In this document: piece by piece, positions 1 to 10,348 of the stretch
Layout: each line of letters begins with the position of its first letter
How positions within the stretch are numbered: position 1 is the first letter of the stretch
Assembly (NCBI GenBank): GCA_001247695.2
Contig: LGRX02012846.1
Coordinates: 1-58,863 of the forward strand
Length of the DNA stretch: 58,863 bases
Source of the DNA: Cymbomonas tetramitiformis
Taxonomy: Eukaryota > Chlorophyta > Pyramimonadophyceae > Pyramimonadales > Pyramimonadaceae
Direction: 5' to 3'
Made by a program: the position numbers and the translations under genes
Notes under the pieces: generated by a model
Databases searched by the model: none
What the model was told of the DNA's origin: nothing
The model's input: only the letters and a program-made list of their open reading frames with translations

Positions 1-258
1 GCATCCCGTGAAGATTCTTCTGCGGAGTGCAGAGCATCCGGGAATCCCGTGAAGATTCTTCTGCGGAGTGCAGAGCATCCAGGCATCCCGTGAAGATTCT
101 TCTGCGGAGTGCAGAGCATCAAGGCATCCCGTGAAGATTCTTCTGCGGAGTGCAGAGCATCCGGGAATCCCGTGAAGATTCTTCTGCGGAGTGCAGCGCA
201 TCCGGGCATCCCGTGAAGATTCTTCTGCGGAGTGCAGAGCATCCAGGCATCCCGTGAG
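1..258. repeat. 41-bp minisatellite, about 6 copies
   Basis: Head-to-tail copies of a 41-bp unit beginning ATCCCGTGAAGATTCTTC; starts at 3, 44, 85 and 126 show the 41-bp period. It runs off the left edge, so the full length is unknown. It lies just before the first recognisable exon of the SBBP gene, so it is probably intronic or 5' flanking. Open frames across it are repeat artefacts. Confidence 0.95.
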
Positions 259-370
259 ATTCTGCAGAGGGGCGTTTTTTGGATCCTAAGACGCGTAGCC
301 TGCGCGGCGATGATTCGACTGTTGATCCTGAGTCGCATGAGCCGCACGGTGTGGATCCGACCGTTGAAGA

Positions 371-595
371 GGGAAACGGTGGGCTGGCGACTTTGGGGAT
401 CAGATTGGCGCAGCGAATCAAGTGGACTGGGCTAGCTTTGCTGGTGGGTATGGCGTGGATGCTGGCACCGGTGTGGCCCTGACGCCAGACGGTGCAGCAA
501 TCTACGTGGCGGGTTTCCATGGCGGCGTTGGGACCACTTTTGGCCCTCAAATATCGGTAGCCACCTATGGAAACACCGATGTATTTGTGTCCAAG
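371..595 (+). CDS. SBBP gene exon a
   Basis: Reads RWAGDFGD, then VDWASFAGGYGVDAGTGVA and GNTDVFVSK, and ends at AAG|GTGCGC. This covers one full SBBP blade. A stop near 362 in this frame means the acceptor must lie at about 366-375; I could not choose it. Confidence 0.7.
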
Positions 596-3500
596 GTGCG
601 CCGTTGCCCTGGGCTCAAATCCTCTCCGGAGCAGTAGGCGCCGCATTAAGTGCTGCGGGAGCTCCCCGTGAGACGCCCAGAGGCGGTAGCCACGTGCCAA
701 GCTGGGTTTGCCGCCACGCCTTCCACCCAGGAGGCGGCCCCTGGAAGCTGCATTGCTGCGTCAGCCAAGTGCGCGGTGGACGATCAATGCTCACTGCAGC
801 CGAGTGCGCGAGTGAATATGCAGTGAATAGTATCGGTCTATCAATGCTCACTGCAGCCGAGTGCGCGAGTGAATATGCAGTGAATAGTATCCGTCTATCA
901 ATGCTCACTGCAGCCGAGTGCGCGAGTGAATATGCAGTGAATAGTATCAGTCCTGCGGTGAATCCGGCTGCGCTGTGAAAGGCCTGCAATGAATATTAAT
1001 AGCCCGGCAGAATATCGTGAAGACCGTACGGTGAAAATGGAATAGTGGCGCAATGAATGCTGGTATCGCCTGCATCGCGCCTGTCAAGTCTCGAAGCGGC
1101 ACAGACGGTCCTCAGCCTCCGGTCGTCGCTACGTGGGCTAGACCGGCTGGTCGTAAACGTCAATTCCCATCATTGTGGGTGTGGAGATTCTACGAAGATT
1201 GCCCATCGCCGCTTGGATATAAGTCCTAGGAAGCTCATTTTCGAAATGACACAAACTCAATAGTGACCAAAAACTGAGTATCACCTTATTTTGGTGCAAA
1301 TCTGAGGGTGGCCATTGTCTTGCAGATCCGAGGGTGGCCGTTACCTTAAAGATTTGAGGGTGGCCGTGACCTTAAAGATCCAAGGGTGGCCGTTCTCTTG
1401 TAGATCCTGGCGGCGAGGGGAGGGTTTGGGAAGGGGAGGTTGAGGTTGGGTTTTGGGGGGTATGAGAGGTATTGCATGGCAGGTGTCTGTGGAAGGGACA
1501 ATTTTGTGGGCAGAGGGCGGCGGCGGTGCATCGACGGATATTGCGCGCGGGGTGACCTCAGATGCCCTTGGCAACGCGTACGTCACCGGAACCTTTAAGG
1601 TACGAACAGCAGGACCAACTTTCCTTTCCCGCCCCCGGCGATCAGGCCCAGCCACCATGCCCCGGCTCCCGCTCGATTTTCTCCCGCAATATCTTGTCTC
1701 CGTCGTGGCAGAAAGATTCTACAGTTTGAAAAGTAGAATCATGATTCAATCAGACTTTCAATTAGTGGCACAATTGATGATAAAATCGTAACCACTGTTC
1801 AATTGTTGCTCATATTTCGTTCAATTGTTCACGGTTTCTAAAGTTGGTGGAGAAAGCGACGGAATTGAGCACAGAGAGTGTTTGAAGCATCAGACATAAT
1901 CAACTCTCCATACTCTGGAACGGAGGTCATGTCGCATTTTCTGAATCATCATCATTCACATGCCGCCACACTTCAAAAATATTGGACTGTCAGGTTGCCA
2001 CGATCAAACCGGTTTGTGACTGTGATATTTGTGCCATTAACCTGGGCCAACATAGAAGATGGGACTTCCATCCCAGCTGATGTGAGGAAAGTGAGGTGTT
2101 GCCCTGTATCAATATACAAGATGGCTGCAATCAAATAAATCGACGGCCGTGCTTGTGGCATGCGTGGCGCTGGGAGCGGGGGATGCAGGGCGTGGTCACC
2201 TTTGGGGAGGCCGTGGTGGCGCCGCTGAATGCCGCAGGGTCCGACATCTTCCTCGTCAAGGTGGGGCCCGTCACGAAGCAGCGGCTACGCGAGGCGCTGG
2301 ACCGGTTGCCCTGCAATGTGGACACTCGAGCCATTCCAGTAGCCGGATGTTTGGCTCGATGTGTGGAGCACAGAGACCCATGCTGTGCCCAGTGAAATCA
2401 GTGGCGTGGTGAAACGCCGCTGCGGAGTTCACAGCGCGCGGCGCGGAGCACACTTCCGGCGCGGCTCTCGTTGCTTGCTCTTCCGCCGACGCTTCACCTG
2501 CACCGCGCCCGTCTGTGCACGCCACGTGGCAAGTTCAGCTGTTCAGCCGTGGCTCCACCTGTTCTGATTCTAAGGTCCAGACGCGCGTGGCACCCCCCTG
2601 CCCTTCGTTCCCCAGTTCTCCTCGCGACCTCTCTTTCTGACGGCGGCGGTCCCTCATGGAGCCCTCTCATGGAGCCCCCGGTGGGTGTACAGGTGTTTGC
2701 CACGGGTACCTTCGATTTCGGGCTGGCCTGTGGGGGAGACGAGGCCGACTATGGCCGAGCCGTCGGGTTTGGCCAGACGCCGCAGGGAGGCAATCTGCTG
2801 TACATGGCCGGGTCCTTCTCCCAGGTGGCCGCCACCTTCTCCTCCACCCTGCTTGGCATTCTTGGACCCTCTAGCGACCATCTTGTCCAGCCTCGTCACA
2901 TGAAAGATCCTTTAGCTCGAGTCTTCCCGCCCAACGTCCTGAACCGGCATGCCCCCCCCCAGGATCCGCCTCAGCCAGCCTCGGACCCCGATAAACCTCT
3001 CCATCCAGCACCCCCCTTCTGGTCACACCCTCACCGATGTGGAACGGTGCGCTGCGCGGTTTGCAGGAGGGCACCTTCGGCCGCTTCGAGCGCACGGTGC
3101 GCAGCAGCACTCTTGACGGCAACGACGGGTTTCTCATGAAGGTGAGGTGGCGGCTACAAGTGCACGTTGCCGATGGCCCAACTCGTGGTGCTTGTCGCCG
3201 GCCTCCCCACTTAAAGTGCGCGGTGCCGGTGGCCGCGCCTTGCGGCGAGCGCTACGCGCCTTGCGGAGAGCGCCGCGCGCCTTGCGGAGCGCGCTGTGCG
3301 CCTTGCTTGGTGAGTGCACGAGCGGGCCGGTTGATGGGAGACGTGTGGGGATGCCCTCCGCTACAGCTGCTGACAACTCTGGAACCTCCCCCCCGCCGCC
3401 ACCATCACCCCTTCCCCACCTCCACCCCTCCACCCTACCTCGGAATCCAGTCGCCCCCCCCTCGTCCGCCACCCTCTCCTCCGCCACCTCCTCCTCGCCC

Positions 3501-4603
3501 TTCCCCTCCTCCTTATCCACCTCCTCCCCACCTCCTCCAAAGGTGATTTATTACAGAACACCGAATGCATACCTTGTGTACCTCCTCCCCCGTCGCCCCC
3601 GCTCCCTCCGCATCCTCCATCACCACCCCCGCTTCCTTTATCACCACTTGCCCCACATCCTCCCAGCCCTCAGCCCCCACCCCCTTGTCCATTTCCCCTC
3701 CACCTTCCCCGCCTGTCCCACCTCCTTCTCCACCTCCACCTAGACCACCCCCGCCCCGCCCACCACCTCCATATCCACCTTTGCTTACGGCAGCCCCAGG
3801 TAAAGCCCCACCGCACCCAACACCCTATCAGGTCCAGCACTGGAACCTCACCGTTTGCTGTGGACGCCGATATCCATGCGGCATGCGGTCCAGTAGGTTG
3901 TGTCCCCAGGCCAGGCACTTCTGGGATCAAGTCGTAACAGCTGGAGGCCGCAAGTCAAATATATATGCCGCCGACACTGCAGAGTGCGGTCAGTGTTGAT
4001 CCGCAGATCGTAGTGACGAATTTTGGGCCGCTCGTGGTTCGCAGCGGACAGCATTGAAGTGAGTAATAAGCAAGAGGAGTCGGACCCCGTGATCTGGCAG
4101 TCGGACGAGTTAAGCTACACAATCATGGGAGGAGTGGGCTTGATTGTGCTTGGTGCGCCACCCTGCGCCGAGCTCTTGATTTCAATTCATTGAGGCAAGC
4201 TGGGCTGAGCTATCAGGTGTTACTGATCATTTGAGCGAGAAGCGAGTGAGAGTATTCTTTAAATATCTCGCATCGCAATTTCAGAGGCGCTTCCATGGCA
4301 AGTCAACTTCCCCGATTCATCAAATGGACCAATGGAGAGCCGGGGCGCTAGGCAGCCCACTTCTTTCGTCTCACAAATGGAAATGGCCACCAATCCAAGT
4401 GTGGATGTTCGATGTGTGCTCAGTTCCAGCTTCCAGCGGTCGTCCTTTGGGGGTGCCTGCAATGCATGGACTTGTCATTCTTCCCACGCGTAGTGGTGAA
4501 TTTGCCCTGTAGGCCCATATCCAAAAGCGGCATTGTGGTTGGAGGTTTGTTTGTCGCAGGGCTTTGTGTGCTTGTCGGCTTCCACTTCCACCACAAGCAC
4601 AAG
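371..4603 (+). CDS. SBBP beta-propeller / Pro-rich / single-TM surface protein (7 exons, partial)
   Basis: Spliced gene; exons 371-595, 1483-1599, 2189-2260, 2693-2824, 3067-3141, 3367-3542 and 4513-4603. All introns are GT-AG. The first five junctions are phase 0; the Pro-rich exon exits in phase 2 and the TM exon enters in phase 2. Joining the exons rebuilds the SBBP repeat (a beta-propeller blade family): GNAYVTGTFK continues as GVVTFGEAVVAPLNAAG and ends SDIFLVK; DVFVSK continues as VSVEGTILWAEGG; YMAGSFSQ continues as EGTFGRF and ends GFLMK. The ectodomain leads to a run of PPPPSPPPP type and a helix around GIVVGGLFVAGLCVLVGF followed by a basic HHKHK stop-transfer. I infer a type I membrane protein with an extracellular propeller. 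The N-terminus (signal peptide) and cytoplasmic tail were not found. SBBP repeats are commonest in bacterial surface proteins; here the gene is clearly eukaryotic in structure. The ligand is unknown. Confidence 0.75.
785..952. repeat. 57-bp tandem repeat, 3 copies
   Basis: Unit starts at 787, 844 and 901 (ATGCTCACTGCAGCCGAGTG), nearly identical. The period is a multiple of three, so frames stay open on both strands. It lies in the first intron of the SBBP gene. Confidence 0.95.
1295..1410. repeat. 27-bp degenerate tandem repeat, 4 copies
   Basis: GAGGGTGGCC followed by a variable CCTTAAAGATC-like segment, about 27 bp apart, inside the first SBBP intron. Confidence 0.8.
1483..1599 (+). CDS. 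SBBP gene exon b
   Basis: Acceptor GGCAG at 1482, donor AAG|GTACGA at 1599/1600; 39 codons, phase 0 at both ends. Encodes ILWAEGG, then TDIARGVTSDALGNAYVTGTF, the most canonical SBBP signature in the window. Confidence 0.85.
2189..2260 (+). CDS. SBBP gene exon c
   Basis: 24 codons between CAG| and AAG|GTGGGG, phase 0. Encodes the second half of a blade, ending SDIFLVK, which completes the motif begun in the previous exon. Confidence 0.85.
2693..2824 (+). CDS. SBBP gene exon d
   Basis: Acceptor TGTACAG, donor CCCAG|GTGGCC; 44 codons, phase 0. Reads VFATGTFDFG, then DEADYGRAVGF and LLYMAGSFSQ: end of one strand set and start of the next blade. Confidence 0.85.
3067..3141 (+). CDS. SBBP gene exon e
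   Basis: Acceptor TTTGCAG, donor AAG|GTGAGG; 25 codons, phase 0. Reads EGTFGRFERTV, then DGNDGFLMK, the closing strands of a blade. Confidence 0.85.
3367..3542 (+). CDS. SBBP gene exon f, poly-proline stalk
   Basis: Acceptor CTACAG, donor AAAG|GTGATT, phase 0 in and phase 2 out. Encodes a Pro/His/Ser linker of PPPRPPPSPPPP type, resembling the extended stalks of green-algal extracellular matrix proteins. A second Pro-rich stretch, about 3676-3799, ending at a good donor (CCAG|GTAAAG), may be an alternative exon, but its phase does not fit this chain. Confidence 0.6.
4513..4603 (+). CDS. SBBP gene exon g, transmembrane helix
   Basis: Strong acceptor TGCCCTGTAG at 4512, donor AAG|GTGCGT at 4603. 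Enters in phase 2, as the stalk exon requires. Encodes PISKSG, then about 20 hydrophobic residues (IVVGGLFVAGLCVLVGF) and HHKHK. The cytoplasmic tail must lie downstream; no exon for it was recognised. Confidence 0.7.
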
Positions 4604-7600
4604 GTGCGTGGGACCCTATTCGGCCCTAAAATTTTCCCCAGATTTGTTCTCCGTACATAATTGATGCTTCAAGAATTGTATAAACAGAATCTGATATAGA
4701 ATCCCTTCGATGCATTTGCAAAACAAATGTGTGTTGAATGCCGTTGATACCAGAGGGGACACTTTGCAGTGGCCTCGTAGCCATGACTTAGATTCCATGA
4801 ATTCGCTCCAAGTTTCGATCGAGAATGTGACTGGTGCTCGATTCACAGGCTGAGAGCTTGCACAAATACCGGCTGAGTACATCTCTGTGGGGAGACAGGT
4901 GCAAACTGCTATAGCGCCTGGTAAAATATTAGTAAAAGTGCACGCTGAAAGTGGCATTGCAGTAGCAAGTAACGCAGGAAAATAAGGTGGTGCCACGTAG
5001 TTCTCGCAAACATGAGCCCTGCCCTGCCTGCGATTACACCGGTCACGGTAACTGGCTGAACATCTCGTGGTGCACAGTGTACTTGCTTCCATTTTGCAAT
5101 GGTACGTTTGCGGCGCCAAGTGTTGCGCCGATTGGGAAGTACTCCGACAGTAGGAAAGGTGGTTGCTTTTCACCGAGCACAAAATTACATATTTACACAG
5201 TACTGTAGTGTATTCACTCTCTTATTGTGAATTTCGAGACGATAGAAAACACATGCTCGACAGCTTGCTGTACACAGCCTACACCGCATATTCTGGGTAT
5301 TCGCCTATTTGTCAGTGAAGCGGTAGTGTGTGCGTTGGTCGCTGAATGATGCCTGACAATCAGCTGCGGATGGCACACATGCTTCTGATTTGTATCTGTA
5401 TATCGGCATCGCTTGCGTGCTTCGTTGCAATACTATAGTGACAACCGTCGACGCATTTGTAATCAATAAATAATATGGCCAATGTGCCGGGCGTATTCTT
5501 AACACTTGTTAGCTTCATTTTTTTGGTATTTCGAATCGTATTCGCTATCCAGCCTTATACATGTGGTTTTAGCGTAGCGGATTGGATATCCCTCCTTATT
5601 CAGATATGTGTCCGATTGGCTATCCAGCCTAATGACAACATACACATATTTTTCTTGCTGTTCATTCTGATCAACACTAACTGGAGGGAAACTTTTCCAA
5701 GCTCCCCTTTAAAAACATGTTGCTCTTCAACAATTACAGGCATATATGTCATCCATCATCGGCCAGTCAACAGTGAGCACTTGCCTGATCCTGATAGTTC
5801 CAAGCACCCAGCAGGCAAATCATGGTGCAGTTGTTATATATACAAATCTTCTCTTGACGATTTCGCCGATTATTTTCTCAACTTGCTCGATCATGTGAGT
5901 ATCCGATTGTTCCCCATTCTCTCTTCACTTTCTGCACCCGGGTCATACACCCAGGGCATACGGTACAACAATGTGGGGTATACCCCCCGGTACAATAACC
6001 CAGTTTCCATTGACCATCACCATCGTTGACACAACACCCGATATGATGACATCGACATTCAACGTTGCTACATCATCAACGACTGATGTTCTCCACCGTC
6101 ACAACACCGTGCACTTTCCCGTATGAAATTTCAGGAATTATTCACTTCCTTACCTACTCTAACAAGTACGCAAATTGTTTTGACTAGCCCAAAAACAGAA
6201 AATCATGGTCGATATCCCTCAGTAGTTTTCCCTACTTAAGTTAAGTTAAATCGCATATATGTACACAACTTATCCCGGGGAGGGAGGGGATCGCCTGTAA
6301 GGCACCTTACAAGTTTTTTTAGATGTGATTCACCTAGATCTCAATACCTAGAAAATCTGAGCTTGTAGCTAAACTTCCCAACAGACTTTGGTAACTGCAC
6401 CAGCCGTGAAACCTGCGGAAGGTTTCATATAGCCATGGGACAAAGCACACGAAAGAATGAGTATGCATATCCTCCTTTTTTTGTTTTGGGACTTGCAGTG
6501 TCACAAAGTTGTTCTCGGAGAGATGGTGCGCTACCTCTCACAGGAATACTTTTCTCGCAGAAAAACAGGTAAACTTGGAATGTATGGTCATAGAGTTGTT
6601 CTCTGAGAGATGTTGCAATACATCTCAAAGGAAATACTTTTGTCTCCAGAAAAACAGGTGAAAATAGACCGTGTAAATTATTTCCTTTGAGATGTAACAG
6701 AACATCTCAGTCCCACGGAAGTGGAAGCACGAATGTGCCGTGAGATTCCTTCGCGGACATCCTGAGGTCAAGTTCTTAATGTACTATCATATGTTTGACA
6801 GTGAAAAACTCCAAAAACTATCGTATGTTCAACACAAAAACACACTGAGAGCCTGCACTTTAAAAAAAGACAAGTCAACTATGTGCCAGGATGAGTATAC
6901 AGCGAAAAGAACAGCATAAGCATCCTGTCGTCTTCAAGATCTGGCATATGGTTGCCTTGCGTTCAACCGGTAAGAACCCTAAAGGGAAAAGCTTAAACAC
7001 TCTTCGAAAACGTGCGCGTGCATGTGTGCACGGATTTCTCGATAGTGTGGTCAGGGATTTACGATTTTGGAATACACCGGTGGGGAAACGTTTCTAAAGC
7101 TTTTGGCAAGCTTATATCTACGTGCGTCGGCAGTTATGTTTGTATGCTGTCGGAATCTAGACCGATGTCCTTCTACAGATATACTCGTGTCGCAAATTTG
7201 TGAAGCAAGAAGTGAAGTAGCGTCACCAGGCGCAAACTTGCGCTCATAGACCAAGTGGGAATATTTCTCCTACCAAGGACAGCGACCACCAGATCACCAC
7301 ACCTTTGAAGTTGAGGGTACAAGTTCGACCAAAGCCAAAATGAAAGATGCCCTGGCAACTGAAGCCCTGAAGAGGGCGCAGTGAGTGAAACGTCGTGGAC
7401 TTTCATCTAGCTCTATCTTGAATTCGCCTTTTCACCAATAAGTAGCAAATATTCAGGTATCCAGAAAGTTTGATGCCATGAGCAGCTGAAGTGCAATATC
7501 GGGCTCTATCTTGAACTCTGGAATTACATCAGGGCTGGAAACACGCGCCAAAAGCAAACTTCTTCAGTTATACGAAAGTGGTTTGAAGTCAAATAGTTCA

Positions 7601-8690
7601 ATCAAAGGCACAATGTCTGTGACAATCGTCAATAGTTCAATCAAAGGCACATCGTCTAGAAAAAACAACAAGGTGAAGAATGTTCGAAACTTACTGCGAC
7701 CAAGTGGCAGATAGTTTCCTTTCCCCCCGAAGACCTTCGACGGTTGGCATGCACAATAGGGACCCTTGCAGAAACAAACTTGATATTTACAGATACAGCG
7801 AGAAACCTTCAGTGCTGCTGTGTGGTGCGCACCAGTGTGTATAGCGCAACTTGTAGTAAAAATATTGACAAACTTTCTCAAGAATTGGGGTTGAGATTTC
7901 TGGAAATTTGATCTCGCCAAGCTCAGTCTCAGTGAAGTTTCCTGCAAATGAAACCGTGTACTTTTCAAAAAAGGGGGAAATCGTCGTTCAATAATGCCTG
8001 AAATATCGAGAGTCACAACGGCTTGTGCGTCTCCTTGGACGCAGGAAGGCCCAGGCGCACGAGGGGAAGAGGAGCGTGGACTCCGCGAACCCAAGGCAAT
8101 TTTCATCACGCAGTACGGAATGTTATTGTTTGCCTTGTAGTATGCTCAATAGAGGAAGTTATCTCACGCGTTTCTGGGAGAGTGGCTACACCTTGAGAGC
8201 TAAGCATGTTTTTAATCGTGTTGGAGACGCAGGCAGCCTTGTAGTCAATCTACGAGACGAATAAGAAAGAGTAAGATTAAAGGGTTTGAAATATGTTCTG
8301 GCGAGGGGAAACCCCGTTGTGAGGGTATAGAGAAAGATCTGATGCGAAACACACACGCTTAGGGAACCAAAGCTCATGCTGTACCCAAGACAGAATTGCA
8401 CTCACCACGAACTCAAAGCCCTCCTTGCTGACGAGACGCACAGTTTCAGGTTTCCCCATAATCAAAATGAAAGCTCTATAGCAACCGCTGCAAGAGCAAA
8501 CTCGGGAATTCTGCTATATGGCTCGATAGCAAGTCCGATTGTTCAACGACACCTTCTCTAGTGCTTCTGGTAAGGTTTTTCTAAGATCCACCGCGGGGTT
8601 TTAGTCACAAGTCAGTCGAGAACAGAAGGAAGAACCAAAGCGGTGTCAACTCAAAAATACTCGATGCATAATTGATGACCGTCATGACTC
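4604..8690. other. AT-rich stretch, no confident gene
   Basis: GC content drops sharply after the SBBP gene. The longest ATG-started frame is 5475-6029. A diverged direct duplication of about 100 bp, containing AGAAAAACAGGT and a GAGAGATG core, occupies 6500-6660. A 23-bp segment (ATAGTTCAATCAAAGGCACA) is duplicated at about 7590 and 7630. Nothing else is supported. Confidence 0.6.
5475..6029 (+). CDS. Weak hypothetical ORF, 184 aa
   Basis: ATG-started frame with a hydrophobic first 30 residues (VFLTLVSFIFLVF) and a second hydrophobic patch. No domain is recognised. Composition resembles the surrounding AT-rich DNA and the C-terminal half looks random. Listed only because the frame is long for this base composition. 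Confidence 0.15.
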   Translation: MANVPGVFLTLVSFIFLVFRIVFAIQPYTCGFSVADWISLLIQICVRLAIQPNDNIHIFFLLFILINTNWRETFPSSPLKTCCSSTITGIYVIHHRPVNSEHLPDPDSSKHPAGKSWCSCYIYKSSLDDFADYFLNLLDHVSIRLFPILSSLSAPGSYTQGIRYNNVGYTPRYNNPVSIDHHHR

Positions 8691-8722
8691 ACGTCGCGTC
8701 GCGTCGCGTCGCGTCGCGTCGT
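8690..8722. promoter_or_regulatory. GTCGC microsatellite upstream of the RING-ankyrin gene
   Basis: Five to six tandem CGTCG pentamers, then GTCACGTG, which contains a CACGTG E/G-box. It lies about 80 bp upstream of a TATA-like element and about 470 bp upstream of the start codon. A regulatory role is inferred from position only. Confidence 0.4.
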
Positions 8723-8800
8723 CACGTGCGACAATCGAATGAGCAATGACACCACGCCACGCGCCACGGTTACAACCTTTTTAAATCTTAACCCCTGCTC

Positions 8801-8808
8801 TTTATAAG
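8801..8808 (+). promoter_or_regulatory. TATA-like element of the RING-ankyrin gene
   Basis: TTTATAAG in a locally AT-rich context about 375 bp before the ATG at 9182. If used, transcription would start near 8830 and the 5' leader would be about 350 nt. Confidence 0.4.
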
Positions 8809-9181
8809 GACGAACCAGGGCAAATTACTTATTACTTAATAAGTTACTAACCGTATCGTGCCAGTGCCGTCCGATCGCAAAATGACGTCAAATATTCGGT
8901 CTCAGGCCTAGTGGAGATCTTTAGATCGACTGGCCTAGTAAATCTATACGTATCAGAGGTCTATTCTTCTCGTAAAATTCGTAATGCCAAATGGGATCTT
9001 TGCTCTCTCGTCTGGTTTTTGCTTTGCTATCTGAATCTCTCGTCTCGAGGAACAGAAGGGGCCCATTCGTTTTACCGTCTTTTGACCATCTAGTGGAAAT
9101 TGTCAAGCAGGCGCTTTACTATTGCTATCATCTCTTCGCAAACCTTCTGAAATCGATCAAATCCCCCCAGTTCGGAGCACA

Positions 9182-10348
9182 ATGGACGCTTCGGAAGCCC
9201 TTGACAAGAAACTTAAAGCACTTACCGGGGCGTCCGCAAGCATCGAAGATAAACTCTCGCAGCTGATGGGCCTACTTCAGAATGCAGGCTTATCATCGAG
9301 CGCGGACTCAGCAAGCTCGGCAACTGCGGCGCCCGTTGAAGCAGCAAGACGTTCTGCTTCGAGCGTGCAGTCGACTTCGAGTTCGGGCCCTGTCTTGACT
9401 TGGCTGGATGAAGCCCTACCTGAAACACTGTGGGCAACCTCAGACGGCATGAAGAATACCGATTGCCCAGTGTGCCTCGAGAACCTACATGAACGAGCCA
9501 AGGCTGATCCTACCCCCGAAGAGAGCACGAGCGCGACAGTATTCCGTGTACGCACACTGCCTTGTGGACACGGCGGATGTAGTAGTTGCATCGCCTCCCT
9601 TCTGTTAACGGCGGGTACTTTGGCGCCCGACGAGCAAAGGCCGCTTGATGACACGACTTTCGCGAAAGGCAAGCCCTGCGACTCAAAGAACAACAGGAAG
9701 AAAACTAAAGCCGTCGCTTCAAGAGCAGCGAACGGTAATACCGAGACCAGTGCGACTTCTGTTAGCGACGGCATCACGTGCCCGCTTTGCCGCACACCGG
9801 TCGACTCCGGCACTAAACACCGTGCGCTTCTACAAGCTTCGACGAATGGGGATACGCTAGCAGTACGGAAGCTACTTCGAAGCATACGCCCCGAACATGG
9901 CAGTTCAGGCGCAACGCTCGCGTCTGTGGACATTTCAGTTCCTGGTGCCGGTGGATCAACGCCATTAATGCTTGCTGCCGCAGGAGGACATTCAGAGTGC
10001 ATCAGCCTGCTGCTGGCGGCCGGCGCGTCCCCAAATCTTGCAGATGAGGAAGGTGGCACAGCCTTGCTTCGCGCAGCTTGGGGATGTCATACACAAGCCG
10101 TGACGGCTTTGCTGGAAACTGGAGCGGCAGTGAACTACGCTGACACCGATGGGGAGACCGCGCTTATGGTTTCCGGCCGCCTCGGCGATATCGATACAGC
10201 TCGGGCTCTACTGAGTGGCGGCGCAGACCCCTCTCTTAAAGATTCCAATGGCTGGACCGCGTCGCAGAAGGCGGGATCGCGCAGGCACGAAGAAACTGCA
10301 AAGCTGATTCATGCTGCGAACAACTATGACTATGATGCTCTTGACTAG
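9182..10348 (+). CDS. RING-finger ankyrin-repeat protein (probable E3 ubiquitin ligase), 388 aa
   Basis: Intronless. The first in-frame ATG (9182) is used; the open frame extends upstream without an ATG. Residues 5-35 are a short amphipathic, possibly coiled segment, and 36-70 are Ser/Ala-rich. A C3HC4 RING follows: C95-x2-C98, C128-x-H130-x2-C133-x2-C136 and C200-x2-C203. All eight zinc ligands are present. The gap between C136 and C200 (63 residues, Lys/Asn-rich) is much longer than usual, so the last zinc pair sits on a long loop. Residues about 212-378 form four ankyrin repeats (STPLMLAAAGGH, GTALLRAAWGCH, ETALMVSGRLGD, GWTASQKAGSRR). By family, the RING recruits a ubiquitin-charged E2 and the ankyrins bind the substrate, giving an E3 ligase; the substrate is unknown. 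It stands alone in an AT-rich island, and its lack of introns contrasts with the neighbouring GC-rich genes. Confidence 0.92.
   Translation: MDASEALDKKLKALTGASASIEDKLSQLMGLLQNAGLSSSADSASSATAAPVEAARRSASSVQSTSSSGPVLTWLDEALPETLWATSDGMKNTDCPVCLENLHERAKADPTPEESTSATVFRVRTLPCGHGGCSSCIASLLLTAGTLAPDEQRPLDDTTFAKGKPCDSKNNRKKTKAVASRAANGNTETSATSVSDGITCPLCRTPVDSGTKHRALLQASTNGDTLAVRKLLRSIRPEHGSSGATLASVDISVPGAGGSTPLMLAAAGGHSECISLLLAAGASPNLADEEGGTALLRAAWGCHTQAVTALLETGAAVNYADTDGETALMVSGRLGDIDTARALLSGGADPSLKDSNGWTASQKAGSRRHEETAKLIHAANNYDYDALD

Noticed and set aside
371..3141. Bacterial contamination, because of SBBP repeats
   Set aside because: Blades are interrupted by GT-AG introns with matching phases and eukaryotic minisatellites lie between them.
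7564..8109. 181-aa minus ORF
   Set aside because: Includes a duplicated DNA segment (VPLIEL twice), no domain, AT-rich random composition.
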